From: Chloroflexales bacterium
GTDB taxonomy: Bacteria > Chloroflexota > Chloroflexia > Chloroflexales > Chloroflexaceae
DNA length: 8,042 bases
Reading direction: 5' to 3'
NCBI GenBank assembly: GCA_013336035.1
Contig: JAAXUL010000329.1
Location: 1-8,042 of the forward strand
This document shows, in pieces, positions 1 through 5,920 of this stretch (positions are counted from its first letter, which is position 1; each line of letters begins with the position of its first letter). Both the position numbers and the translations under genes were made by a program. Under the pieces are notes generated by a model, which saw only the letters and a program-made list of their open reading frames with translations, was not told where the DNA came from and did no database searches.

Positions 1-177
1 GGCGGCCGTGGTCGTGGTCGCGCCGGTCGTTGCGGCGGTCGTCGGCACGGTGGCGCTCTGGGCGGCGCCACAGGCGGCCAGCACCGCGCCGGCGCCGAAG
101 GTGGCGCTCAGGCGGAGAAAGGCGCGACGCGAGAGCGGGGATGCCGGGGTGGTCGTCTCGTGATCGGCGTGGGTCAC
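1..177 (-). CDS. N-terminal part of a Tat-exported lipoprotein (runs off left edge)
   Basis: The first 59 codons of a minus-strand gene read inward from a GTG start at 177 and stay open to base 1. An AAGGAG ribosome-binding site lies 6 bases upstream of the GTG. The peptide has a twin-arginine motif, S-R-R-A-F-L-R at residues 16-22, a short hydrophobic stretch, and a lipobox L-A-A-C with the cysteine near residue 36. A Thr/Ala-rich tether begins straight after it. Together these indicate a protein exported folded by the Tat system and anchored by lipidation. The functional domain is outside the window, so the role is unknown. The five-heptamer Pho promoter at 306-371 points to phosphate acquisition. 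A phosphatase, phosphodiesterase or phosphate-binding protein are possibilities, but none can be shown from 59 residues. The start and export signal are well supported. Confidence 0.8.
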   Translation of the reverse strand, partial: MTHADHETTTPASPLSRRAFLRLSATFGAGAVLAACGAAQSATVPTTAATTGATTTTAA

Positions 178-215
178 GGTCGTCTCCTTATCAGGTAGCT
201 TGAGCGGCGCATCAG

Positions 216-249
216 GCGGCAGCCTTGCCCGTCAGCGGGCGAGGGCCGC
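216..249 (-). other. Stem-loop in the leader of the minus-strand lipoprotein gene
   Basis: The arms 216-220 and 223-231 pair with 236-249 around a TCAG loop. This gives 14 pairs, one of them G-T, with a two-base bulge at 221-222. The structure lies in the predicted leader between the minus-strand promoter and the GTG start, about 40 bases ahead of the start. No T-tract follows on the minus strand, so a simple terminator is unlikely. It may stabilise the mRNA or modulate translation; no known riboswitch class is recognised. Confidence 0.45.
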
Positions 250-270
250 AGCATCAGCGTTGAGCGGCAC

Positions 271-303
271 GGCTCCAGAGCGTATGGCTCGCATAATGGA
301 GCC
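271..303 (-). other. Inverted repeat at the 5' end of the minus-strand transcript
   Basis: GGCTCCA at 271-277 pairs with TGGAGCC at 297-303. An inner GAGC/GCTC pair (278-281 with 287-290) extends the stem, with bases 291-296 as a bulge. The predicted minus-strand transcription start is near 299-300, so most of this hairpin would form the very 5' end of the mRNA. It could equally be a DNA operator overlapping the start site; the sequence does not decide between these. Confidence 0.35.
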
Positions 304-305
304 GC

Positions 306-371
306 ACTCTACCACGCGTGTGTGAACGGGGGTTGATGCCACGGTTAAGCCCAGGTTAAGCGGGTGTGATG
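306..371 (-). promoter_or_regulatory. Pho-box promoter for the minus-strand lipoprotein gene
   Basis: Read on the minus strand, five heptamers start at 371, 360, 349, 338 and 327, exactly 11 bases apart: CATCACA, CTTAACC, CTTAACC, CATCAAC, GTTCACA. Nine bases follow, then the -10 hexamer TAGAGT at 311-306. There is no separate -35 element, as expected for an activator-dependent Pho promoter. The same spacing occurs at four other promoters in the window, which makes chance very unlikely. Transcription should start near 299-300, leaving a leader of about 120 bases. Confidence 0.85.
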
Positions 372-401
372 GGACGGCGGGGCCATCAACTGTGGGCATG
401 T

Positions 402-467
402 CTTTCCCGTCCGTTAGCCTCGGCTTTACCCGCGCTTAAACCGGGGTTAACAGGCGCTCCGTACGAT
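402..467 (+). promoter_or_regulatory. Pho-box promoter for the multihaem cytochrome gene
   Basis: Five heptamers start at 402, 413, 424, 435 and 446, exactly 11 bases apart: CTTTCCC, GTTAGCC, CTTTACC, CTTAAAC, GTTAACA. Nine bases (453-461) follow and then the -10 hexamer TACGAT at 462-467. The first heptamer is the weakest match. The array is back to back with the minus-strand array at 321-371, about 30 bases apart, so both divergent genes are likely switched on by the same regulator. Transcription should start near 473-474. Confidence 0.85.
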
Positions 468-472
468 GAGGA

Positions 473-501
473 GCGTAGCCCTCGGGTGAGGAGGGCTACG
501 C
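473..501 (+). other. Perfect 11-bp hairpin at the 5' end of the cytochrome mRNA
   Basis: Bases 473-483 pair perfectly with 491-501 around a seven-base loop. The stem begins at the transcription start predicted from the -10 hexamer (473-474), so the mRNA would carry a 5'-terminal stem-loop. Such structures are known to slow 5'-end-dependent mRNA decay. It is not a plausible terminator: no T-run follows and the gene starts 35 bases later. Confidence 0.55.
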
Positions 502-535
502 CCTGCGCCTATTGGTTGCCCCCCCGGAGCTGAGC

Positions 536-1714
536 ATGTGCATTGTCCCCCTGCGGTGTGCCATCGTGCCCGCCCTGTACGCCATCCTCGGTTGCTGCCT
601 CCTGACCGCATGTGCGGCTCAGCCATCTTCCGCGATGTCTTCATCGGCCGCATCCCCGTCGCCCCCTTCGCCGGCATCAGCCACGGCTGTCGCCACCGTC
701 CGGCCAGAGCAGGGCCTGGCGATCTTCCAGGGCCAGGTGCCCATTGAAGGCTTCGTCGCCTGCCGAACCTGCCACTTCACCGACCCGGCCGCCCCGGTCG
801 GGGTCGGGCCGAACCTCGCGGGCATCGCGACGCGGGGCGCCGAGCGCATCCCGGGCCTCACGGCGCCCGAGTATATCCGGCGCTCGATCCAGGTCCACGA
901 CGAGTACACGGTGCCGGGCTACGCACCGGGCATCGCCAGAGCCGTCGTCGGGCGCGACTTCGCCGAGGTGCTGAGCGAGCGCCAGGTTGAGCAGCTGGTC
1001 GCCTACCTGATGACCCTCGACGAGCCGCCGCACGCCGCTGACGCTGCTGGCGGTGCGGCGCCTGGTGGACAGCCTTCGCCCACGCCACCCGGCTCCAGGC
1101 CCTCATCCGGCGTAACGGCCACGTTGGCGCTCAGCCCGACGCTCGGCGTAGCGACGCTGTTCAGCCCGAGTCCAGGGCCCTCGGCGACCGTCACGGCGGT
1201 GGCCAGCCCGAGCCCGGCGCCCTCGGCGACCGTCACGGCGGCCGCGAGTGCGACCCCGACGGCCTCGGCAAGCGCGACGGTGGCCGCGAGTGCGACCCCG
1301 ACGGCCTCAGCAAGCGTCGTCACCGCGTCCGACACTCCTGGGCCCACCAGCACCAACCCGCCGCTTCCGAGCGAGACCCCGGCGCCGGCCCCGGCGCCAA
1401 CCCCGTCACCGGCACCCCCACCGCCGGCAGCTGCAACCCCGACGACCGCACCCACCGAGACCCTCCCCAGCGCACCGGATGACCCGGAGCTGGCTCGCTA
1501 TGCCCCGTGCGTCACTTGCCACGACATACACCCGCTCCAGGTCAAGATGCCGCACCCGCTCAACCCCACATGCAACGAGTGCCACCGTGGTGCGCCCTCC
1601 CGCATCGGCTGCCCGACCTGCCACAGCATGCATAGCGTCGAATACCACGAGCCGGACCCAGCGCTGCCCTGCACGACGTGCCACGCGTCGGACATGAGCA
1701 CCCCTAAACCTTAA
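536..1714 (+). CDS. Five-haem c-type cytochrome lipoprotein
   Basis: This encodes a predicted 392-residue exported electron-carrier protein. ATG 536 is preferred because GGAG lies 6 bases upstream and it gives a compact lipoprotein signal with lipobox cysteine at residue 26. Residues about 55-165 form a class I cytochrome c-like domain, with C-R-T-C-H at 76-80, a G-P-N-L-A-G-I segment after it and a helical L-V-A-Y-L end. Residues about 165-315 are a Pro/Ala/Thr/Ser linker. The C-terminal domain packs four CXXCH sites at 325-329, 346-350, 359-363 and 379-383. It has exactly four other histidines (332, 340, 366, 371), which fits bis-histidine haems. The N-terminal domain lacks a methionine at the usual distal-ligand place. 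A Pho-box promoter precedes the gene. No electron donor or acceptor can be named from the sequence; redox partner or haem storage roles are only guesses. Confidence 0.88.
   Translation: MCIVPLRCAIVPALYAILGCCLLTACAAQPSSAMSSSAASPSPPSPASATAVATVRPEQGLAIFQGQVPIEGFVACRTCHFTDPAAPVGVGPNLAGIATRGAERIPGLTAPEYIRRSIQVHDEYTVPGYAPGIARAVVGRDFAEVLSERQVEQLVAYLMTLDEPPHAADAAGGAAPGGQPSPTPPGSRPSSGVTATLALSPTLGVATLFSPSPGPSATVTAVASPSPAPSATVTAAASATPTASASATVAASATPTASASVVTASDTPGPTSTNPPLPSETPAPAPAPTPSPAPPPPAAATPTTAPTETLPSAPDDPELARYAPCVTCHDIHPLQVKMPHPLNPTCNECHRGAPSRIGCPTCHSMHSVEYHEPDPALPCTTCHASDMSTPKP
1163..1330 (+). repeat. Four 42-bp tandem repeats in the cytochrome linker
   Basis: Four 42-base units start at 1163, 1205, 1247 and 1289. 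Each encodes 14 residues rich in Ser, Ala, Thr and Pro. Units 1 and 2 are near-identical to each other (S-P-S-P-x-P-S-A-T-V-T-A-x-A). Units 3 and 4 form a second pair beginning S-A-T-P-T-A-S-A-S. The repeat stays in frame, so the number of units can change linker length without disturbing the haem domains. Confidence 0.8.
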
Positions 1715-1764
1715 CATGCTATTAACAGCAGAATAAAGGTGCCTTTACGATGACAGCGTATGAT
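1710..1764 (+). promoter_or_regulatory. Pho-box promoter for phoX
   Basis: Four heptamers start at 1710, 1721, 1732 and 1743, 11 bases apart: CTTAACA, ATTAACA, AATAAAG, CTTTACG. Nine bases (1750-1758) follow, then the -10 hexamer TATGAT at 1759-1764. The third unit is a poor match to the consensus. The first heptamer overlaps the TAA stop of the cytochrome gene at 1712-1714. No terminator is visible between the two genes, so read-through from the cytochrome promoter may add to phoX expression. Predicted start is near 1770-1771, giving a leader of about 140 bases. Confidence 0.82.
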
Positions 1765-1771
1765 CCAGCAG

Positions 1772-1857
1772 CTCAGTGTACCGGCAGAACACTCAGGCAG
1801 CCTTGAGGCTTGTTCGCCCCGGCGCGAGATTAGGTTCCTCGAGCGAGGGCTCTCGCT
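1772..1857 (+). other. Hairpins in the phoX leader
   Basis: Two small stem-loops sit in the leader. The first, 1772-1779 with 1789-1796, has seven pairs and one C-C mismatch, and begins at the predicted transcription start. The second, 1842-1847 with 1852-1857, is a perfect six-pair stem with a GGCT loop. No known riboswitch is recognised. The rest of the leader shows nothing apart from the AAGGAG ribosome-binding site at 1897-1902. Confidence 0.35.
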
Positions 1858-1911
1858 GGCTGCCGGCTGTCCCGTACATCGCAGATTTCATAGGAGAAGG
1901 AGACTTGTATC

Positions 1912-3840
1912 ATGGGCAGTCACGACGAAAATGAGCAGTGTGGAGCACGTTCGGCAGCGGGCCTCGGCGATGGCTTCGAGCAGATTCTGGCTCGCCGGCT
2001 GAGCCGCCGCGACATGCTGAAGGGCGCCGCGGTCACTGCCTCGGCTGCGCTCACGGGCGCAGTGGGTCTGGGTGCCGGCACGGCCGCGGCCCAGAAGGCT
2101 TCGGCGCTGCGCTTCACCGCGGTCACCCCGACAGACCCCAAGTTCGATGACGTGGTGGTCCCCGAGGGCTACTACGCCCGCACTCTCATCCGCTGGGGCG
2201 AGCCCCTGACAGCCACTGCCCCGACCCACAACCTCTGGGAGCAGACCCCCGCCGCACAGGCCGAGCAGTTCGGCTATAACTGCGACTTCGTCGGCTTCCT
2301 GCCCTTCCCCTACGGCTCGGGCGCCTCGAACCGCGGCCTGCTGTTCGTCAACCACGAGTACACAAACCCCGAGCTGATGTTCCCCTCCTTCGACGCCAAG
2401 AACCCGTCGCAGAACCAGGTGGATGTCCAGATCGCGGCCCACGGCGCCTCGGTGGTCGAGATCGTGCGCGCCCCCGAAGGCACCTGGAGCTATGTGCAGG
2501 GCTCGCAGTACAACCGCCGCCTCACCGGCGAGACGACAATGCACATCAGCGGCCCGGTGGCCGGCCACGAGTGGCTGAAGACCAGCGAAGACCCCACGGG
2601 CACCACCGTGCACGGCACGCTCAATAACTGCTCTGGCGGCAAGACCCCCTGGGGCACTGTGCTCACCGCCGAGGAGAACTGGCACCAGTACTTCGGCAAC
2701 GCCGGCAAGCTTGACAAGAGCGACCCCCGCGCCGTCAACCACAAGCGCTACGGCGTCCCCGCCGAGGCGACGCTAACCCTGTGGGAGAAGTACCACAAGC
2801 GCTTCGACGTGGCCCAGGAGCCCAACGAGGCCTTCCGCTTCGGCTGGGTGGTTGAGGTAGACCCCTACGACCCGACCTTCGTCCCGGTCAAGCGCACCGC
2901 CCTTGGCCGTTTCCGCCACGAGGCCGCCACGATCACCATCGCGAAGAACGGCAAGGTCGTGGCCTACAGCGGTGACGACGAGCGCTTCGAGTATGTCTAC
3001 AAGTTTGTCACGAAGGGCACCTACAACGCCAAGGACCGCAAGGCCAACATCGGCCTCCTCGACGAGGGCACGCTCTACGTGGCGAAGTTCAATGACGACG
3101 GCACGGGCGGCTGGCTGCCGGTCGTCTTCGGCCAGGGCCCGCTGACCGCCGAGAACGGCTTCAGCTCGCAGGCCGACGTGCTGATCAACACCCGCAAGGC
3201 CGCCGACCTCCTGGGCGCCACCAAGATGGACCGCCCTGAGGACGTCGAGACGAACCCGGTGAACCAGAAGGTCTACATTGCGCTCACCAACAACAACCGC
3301 CGCGGCGCCGAGGGCCAGCCCGGGGTCGATAAGGTTAACCCGCGGGCCAACAACACTTCTGGCCATATCATCGAGCTGACCGAGACCAACAACGACCACA
3401 CCGCCACGACCTTCAAGTGGGAGATCCTGCTGCTCTGCGGCCTGCCCACTGACGAGAGCACCTACTTCGGGGGCTACGACAAGAGCAAGGTCAGCCCGAT
3501 CGCCTGCCCCGACAACGTCTGCTTCGACAACGCGGGCAACCTCTGGATCGCCACCGACGGCGCGCCCAGCGCGATCAAGTACAACGACGGCCTCTTCGTC
3601 GTGCCGGTCGCGGGCGCCGAGCGTGGCCACGTCCAGCAGTTCTACTCCAGCGTCGCCGGTTCCGAGGTCTGCGGCCCCGAGCTCACGCCCGACAACCGCA
3701 CCGTCTTTGTCGCGGTCCAGCACCCGGGCGAGAGCGGCACCGTCGAGAAGCCGTTCAGCACCTGGCCTGACCGCGCCGGCCTGCCCCGCCCGAGCGTGAT
3801 CACCATCCAGGCCTTCGACAGCCGCGTCATCGGGAGCTAA
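1912..3840 (+). CDS. phoX: PhoX-family alkaline phosphatase, Tat-exported
   Basis: This 642-residue protein belongs to the PhoX (DUF839) phosphomonoesterases, which release phosphate from organic esters outside the cytoplasm using an iron-calcium cofactor. The N-terminus carries a twin-arginine signal, S-R-R-D-M-L-K-G at 31-38, a hydrophobic stretch and a likely cleavage near residue 60 (A-A-A before Q). Family motifs in order: N-H-E-Y at 147-150; N-N-C-S-G-G at 238-243, whose cysteine matches the iron-ligand cysteine known in this family; E-E-N-W at 254-257; R-H-E-A-A-T at 335-340; G-D-D-E-R-F-E-Y at 354-361; R-P-E-D-V-E at 441-446; and C-P-D-N-V at 532-536. Length is normal for the family and no motif is broken. 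The start has AAGGAG 9 bases upstream. Its Pho promoter and the phoB-phoR and pst neighbours support induction by phosphate starvation. Unlike the classic PhoA enzyme, this family does not need zinc. Confidence 0.95.
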   Translation: MGSHDENEQCGARSAAGLGDGFEQILARRLSRRDMLKGAAVTASAALTGAVGLGAGTAAAQKASALRFTAVTPTDPKFDDVVVPEGYYARTLIRWGEPLTATAPTHNLWEQTPAAQAEQFGYNCDFVGFLPFPYGSGASNRGLLFVNHEYTNPELMFPSFDAKNPSQNQVDVQIAAHGASVVEIVRAPEGTWSYVQGSQYNRRLTGETTMHISGPVAGHEWLKTSEDPTGTTVHGTLNNCSGGKTPWGTVLTAEENWHQYFGNAGKLDKSDPRAVNHKRYGVPAEATLTLWEKYHKRFDVAQEPNEAFRFGWVVEVDPYDPTFVPVKRTALGRFRHEAATITIAKNGKVVAYSGDDERFEYVYKFVTKGTYNAKDRKANIGLLDEGTLYVAKFNDDGTGGWLPVVFGQGPLTAENGFSSQADVLINTRKAADLLGATKMDRPEDVETNPVNQKVYIALTNNNRRGAEGQPGVDKVNPRANNTSGHIIELTETNNDHTATTFKWEILLLCGLPTDESTYFGGYDKSKVSPIACPDNVCFDNAGNLWIATDGAPSAIKYNDGLFVVPVAGAERGHVQQFYSSVAGSEVCGPELTPDNRTVFVAVQHPGESGTVEKPFSTWPDRAGLPRPSVITIQAFDSRVIGS

Positions 3841-3879
3841 GCCAGGGCTTCGTCGTGCGAGCAGCTGCTTTAACGTTTG

Positions 3880-3912
3880 GGGAGGGTGGAGGGCAAAGCC
3901 TTCCATCCTCCC
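3880..3912 (+). terminator. Strong hairpin terminator after phoX
   Basis: Bases 3880-3894 pair with 3898-3912 over 15 pairs (two are G-T wobbles) around an AAA loop, 40 bases after the phoX stop. Only a short, weak T-containing stretch follows, so it is a GC-rich hairpin of the intrinsic type rather than a textbook example. It ends 8 bases before the first Pho heptamer of phoB and so insulates that promoter from phoX transcription. Confidence 0.7.
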
Positions 3913-3919
3913 TATTGCG

Positions 3920-3974
3920 CTTAATCCGGCCTTAACACGCCGATCATAGGTCGTTTACGCGCGTGTGCTAGAGT
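3920..3974 (+). promoter_or_regulatory. Pho-box promoter for phoB-phoR (autoregulation)
   Basis: Four heptamers start at 3920, 3931, 3942 and 3953, 11 bases apart: CTTAATC, CTTAACA, GATCATA, GTTTACG. Nine bases (3960-3968) follow, then the -10 hexamer TAGAGT at 3969-3974. The third heptamer is degenerate. Transcription should start at about 3980-3981, on the A or T of the phoB ATG. Phosphorylated PhoB would thus activate its own operon. Confidence 0.85.
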
Positions 3975-3979
3975 GCGCT

Positions 3980-4678
3980 ATGCCCACCATCCTGCTCATA
4001 GAAGACGAACGCACCTTCGCCGAGACCCTGCGCTACAACCTGGAGCGTGAGGGCTATGCCGTCCTGATCGCCGACGATGGGGTCGTGGGCCTCGAGCTCG
4101 CGCGCCGCGAGCAGCCCAACCTGATCGTGCTCGATATCATGCTCCCGCGCCTCGACGGCTTCTCGATCTGCCGCATCCTCCGTCAGGAGAGCGACATCCC
4201 GATCATGATGCTCACCGCGCGCTATGATGAGGTGGACCGCATCGCCGGCCTCGAGCTCGGCGCGGATGACTACATCGGCAAGCCCTTCAGCCTCGGCGAG
4301 TTCCTGGCCCGCGTGCGCGCCATTCTGCGGCGCAGCGAGCGCCAGCCGCGCCAGGTCGACCGCGAGGTGCTTGCGGCCGGCGCCCTCAAGATTGATACCA
4401 GCAGCCGTCGGGCCTGGCGCGAAAGTAGCGAGCTGACCCTCCCCCAGAAGGAGTTTGACCTGCTCACCTGCCTGATCCGCAATCAGGGCATCGTGCTCTC
4501 ACGCGACCTGCTGCTCGAGCGGGTCTGGGGCACCGACTTCGCCGGCGACAGCCGCACGGTCGATGTGCATATCCGCTGGCTGCGCGAGAAGATCGAGCTC
4601 GACCCGGCCCGCCCCCGCTACATCCAGACCGTCCGCGGCGTCGGCTACCGCTTCGAGGCCCCCGAGGAGCAGCCTTGA
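3980..4678 (+). CDS. phoB: PhoB-like response regulator (OmpR/PhoB family)
   Basis: This 232-residue protein is a two-domain transcription factor. The receiver domain (1-117) has the acidic pair E8-D9, phosphoacceptor D52 in L-D-I-M-L-P, T79 and K101 in K-P-F, so all catalytic positions are present. The winged-helix DNA-binding domain covers about 129-226 and has the recognition-helix region S-R-T-V-D-V-H-I-R-W at 191-200 and a C-terminal R-G-V-G-Y-R-F hairpin. ATG 3980 is chosen over the in-frame GTG at 3965 because that GTG lies upstream of the -10 hexamer at 3969-3974 and would not be transcribed. There is no ribosome-binding site, consistent with a leaderless mRNA. It overlaps phoR by four bases. 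It is the obvious candidate to bind the five heptamer arrays. Specific assignment as PhoB rests on this context; by sequence alone it could be another OmpR-type regulator. Confidence 0.92.
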   Translation: MPTILLIEDERTFAETLRYNLEREGYAVLIADDGVVGLELARREQPNLIVLDIMLPRLDGFSICRILRQESDIPIMMLTARYDEVDRIAGLELGADDYIGKPFSLGEFLARVRAILRRSERQPRQVDREVLAAGALKIDTSSRRAWRESSELTLPQKEFDLLTCLIRNQGIVLSRDLLLERVWGTDFAGDSRTVDVHIRWLREKIELDPARPRYIQTVRGVGYRFEAPEEQP

Positions 4679-5877
4679 CCGCCCTCGACCTCACGCTGCT
4701 CCTCGCCCTGGCCGTGAGCCTGGGGCTCTGCGCGTGGCTCTGGGCCAGGCGCCAGCCGGTCGTCATCCGAACCGTACCGCCACCAGCACCCGCACCCGAC
4801 CAGCTGGAGGCGCTCCAGCAGCCGGTCTTTCTCGCCGCCGCCGACGGCATTGACGCGGGCGTCGTCGTGGTGGACCTCGCCCGCCGGGTCCGCTTCCTGA
4901 ACCATCAGGTGGAGACGTTGCTGGAGGTTGGCCCTCGCCCGCTTGGCCAAGGCCTGATCGCTATGCTCCGCGATCACCAGGCCGATGCTCTGGTCGCCGA
5001 GTCCCTGGGCGATGGCGAGCCCCGGGAGCTTGCGCTGAAGCCGATCGCCAGCGGGCGGACTCTGCGCCTGCGCTGCACCCCTCTGAGCCCTGGCGGACAG
5101 GTTAGTGGCGCCCTGCTGCTCATCCACGACGTCACGCAGATCAGCATGCTCGAGCGCGCGCGCCGCGATCTGGTGGCCAACGTCTCGCACGAGCTGCGCA
5201 CCCCGCTTGCCTCGCTCAGATTGCTGGTCGAGACGGTGCAGTCCGAGCCGCCCCCCGCCATCACCCACCGGATGCTCGGCCAGATGGCCCAGGAGATCGA
5301 CGCCGTCACCCAGCTGGTCGACGAGCTGCACGAGCTCGCCCAGATCGAGTCGGGCCGCGTGACCCTCAAGCTCTCGCCCACCCCGCTCTTGCCGGTGGTC
5401 GAGCGCGCCATCGAGCGGATCCGGCCCCAGGCCGAGCGCAAGCAGATTAGCATTTTGGCTGAGATCCACGCAGAGCAGCACCTGGCCCTGATCGACGCCG
5501 ATCGCATCGGGCAGGTGCTGCTCAATCTGCTGCACAACGCGGTGAAGTTCACCCTGGAGGGCGGGGCCGTCGTCGTGCGCGCGGCTCTCGTCACATGTGA
5601 ATCACCCGCGGGCGGGCCGGCGTGCGACCAGCCTGGGGATGGGGATTGGATCCAGGTCAGCGTCAGTGATACCGGTATCGGCATCCCGTCCCAGGATCTC
5701 CCGCGGATCTTCGAGCGCTTCTACAAAGTGGATCGTGCGCGCACCCGCCATGTCGGCGGCACCGGGCTGGGCCTGGCGATCGCCAAGCACCTGGTCGAGG
5801 GGCATAGCGGCCGGCTCTGGGCCGACAGCGCCGAAGGCCGCGGGAGCACCTTCAGCTTCACGCTGCCCGTGGCCTGA
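4675..5877 (+). CDS. phoR: PhoR-like sensor histidine kinase
   Basis: This 400-residue membrane kinase is predicted to phosphorylate the upstream PhoB-like regulator. Translation starts at TTG 4675, overlapping the phoB stop as TTGA, with GAGGAG 5 bases upstream; this implies translational coupling. One transmembrane segment spans about residues 5-23, followed by R-R. A PAS-like region covers about 50-155. The HisKA domain has S-H-E-L-R-T-P with phosphoacceptor H172. The ATPase domain has the N box around N288, the D-T-G-I-G-I-P G1 box at 332-338, the F-E-R-F-Y segment at 346-350 and the G-G-T-G-L-G-L G2 box at 361-367. There is no extracytoplasmic domain, in line with PhoR proteins that read transporter state (PstSCAB/PhoU) rather than external phosphate. 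A short Gly/Pro/Cys-containing insert at about 305-325 separates the N and G1 boxes. Naming rests on gene context plus domains. Confidence 0.9.
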   Translation: MTALDLTLLLALAVSLGLCAWLWARRQPVVIRTVPPPAPAPDQLEALQQPVFLAAADGIDAGVVVVDLARRVRFLNHQVETLLEVGPRPLGQGLIAMLRDHQADALVAESLGDGEPRELALKPIASGRTLRLRCTPLSPGGQVSGALLLIHDVTQISMLERARRDLVANVSHELRTPLASLRLLVETVQSEPPPAITHRMLGQMAQEIDAVTQLVDELHELAQIESGRVTLKLSPTPLLPVVERAIERIRPQAERKQISILAEIHAEQHLALIDADRIGQVLLNLLHNAVKFTLEGGAVVVRAALVTCESPAGGPACDQPGDGDWIQVSVSDTGIGIPSQDLPRIFERFYKVDRARTRHVGGTGLGLAIAKHLVEGHSGRLWADSAEGRGSTFSFTLPVA

Positions 5878-5920
5878 GCCGTGTGCTGTGTACGGATCTG
5901 GGGCTTGCCTCCTCCGAATA

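Noticed and set aside
321..452. Repeat-spacer array resembling a tiny CRISPR
   Set aside because: Units are 7 bases at an 11-base period and end at -10 hexamers; this is regulatory DNA, and no cas genes are present.
512..535. TTG start at 512 giving a longer cytochrome precursor
   Set aside because: ATG 536 has GGAG at a good distance and yields a normal lipoprotein signal; the TTG has no ribosome-binding site and adds a Pro-rich stretch ahead of the signal peptide.
1003..1455. Minus-strand open frame rich in Val/Ala/Gly opposite the cytochrome linker
   Set aside because: It is the reverse reading of the tandem-repeat linker and has no start signals.
1760..2002. Small plus-strand open frame in the phoX leader
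   Set aside because: Its ATG lies inside the -10 hexamer, it has no ribosome-binding site, and most of it overlaps the start of phoX in another frame.
3965..3979. GTG start at 3965 for phoB
   Set aside because: It overlaps the promoter and lies upstream of the -10 hexamer; the receiver domain begins normally at ATG 3980.
5878..5920. Terminator after phoR
   Set aside because: Only a weak four-pair stem around 5882-5898 without a T-run; not enough to call.
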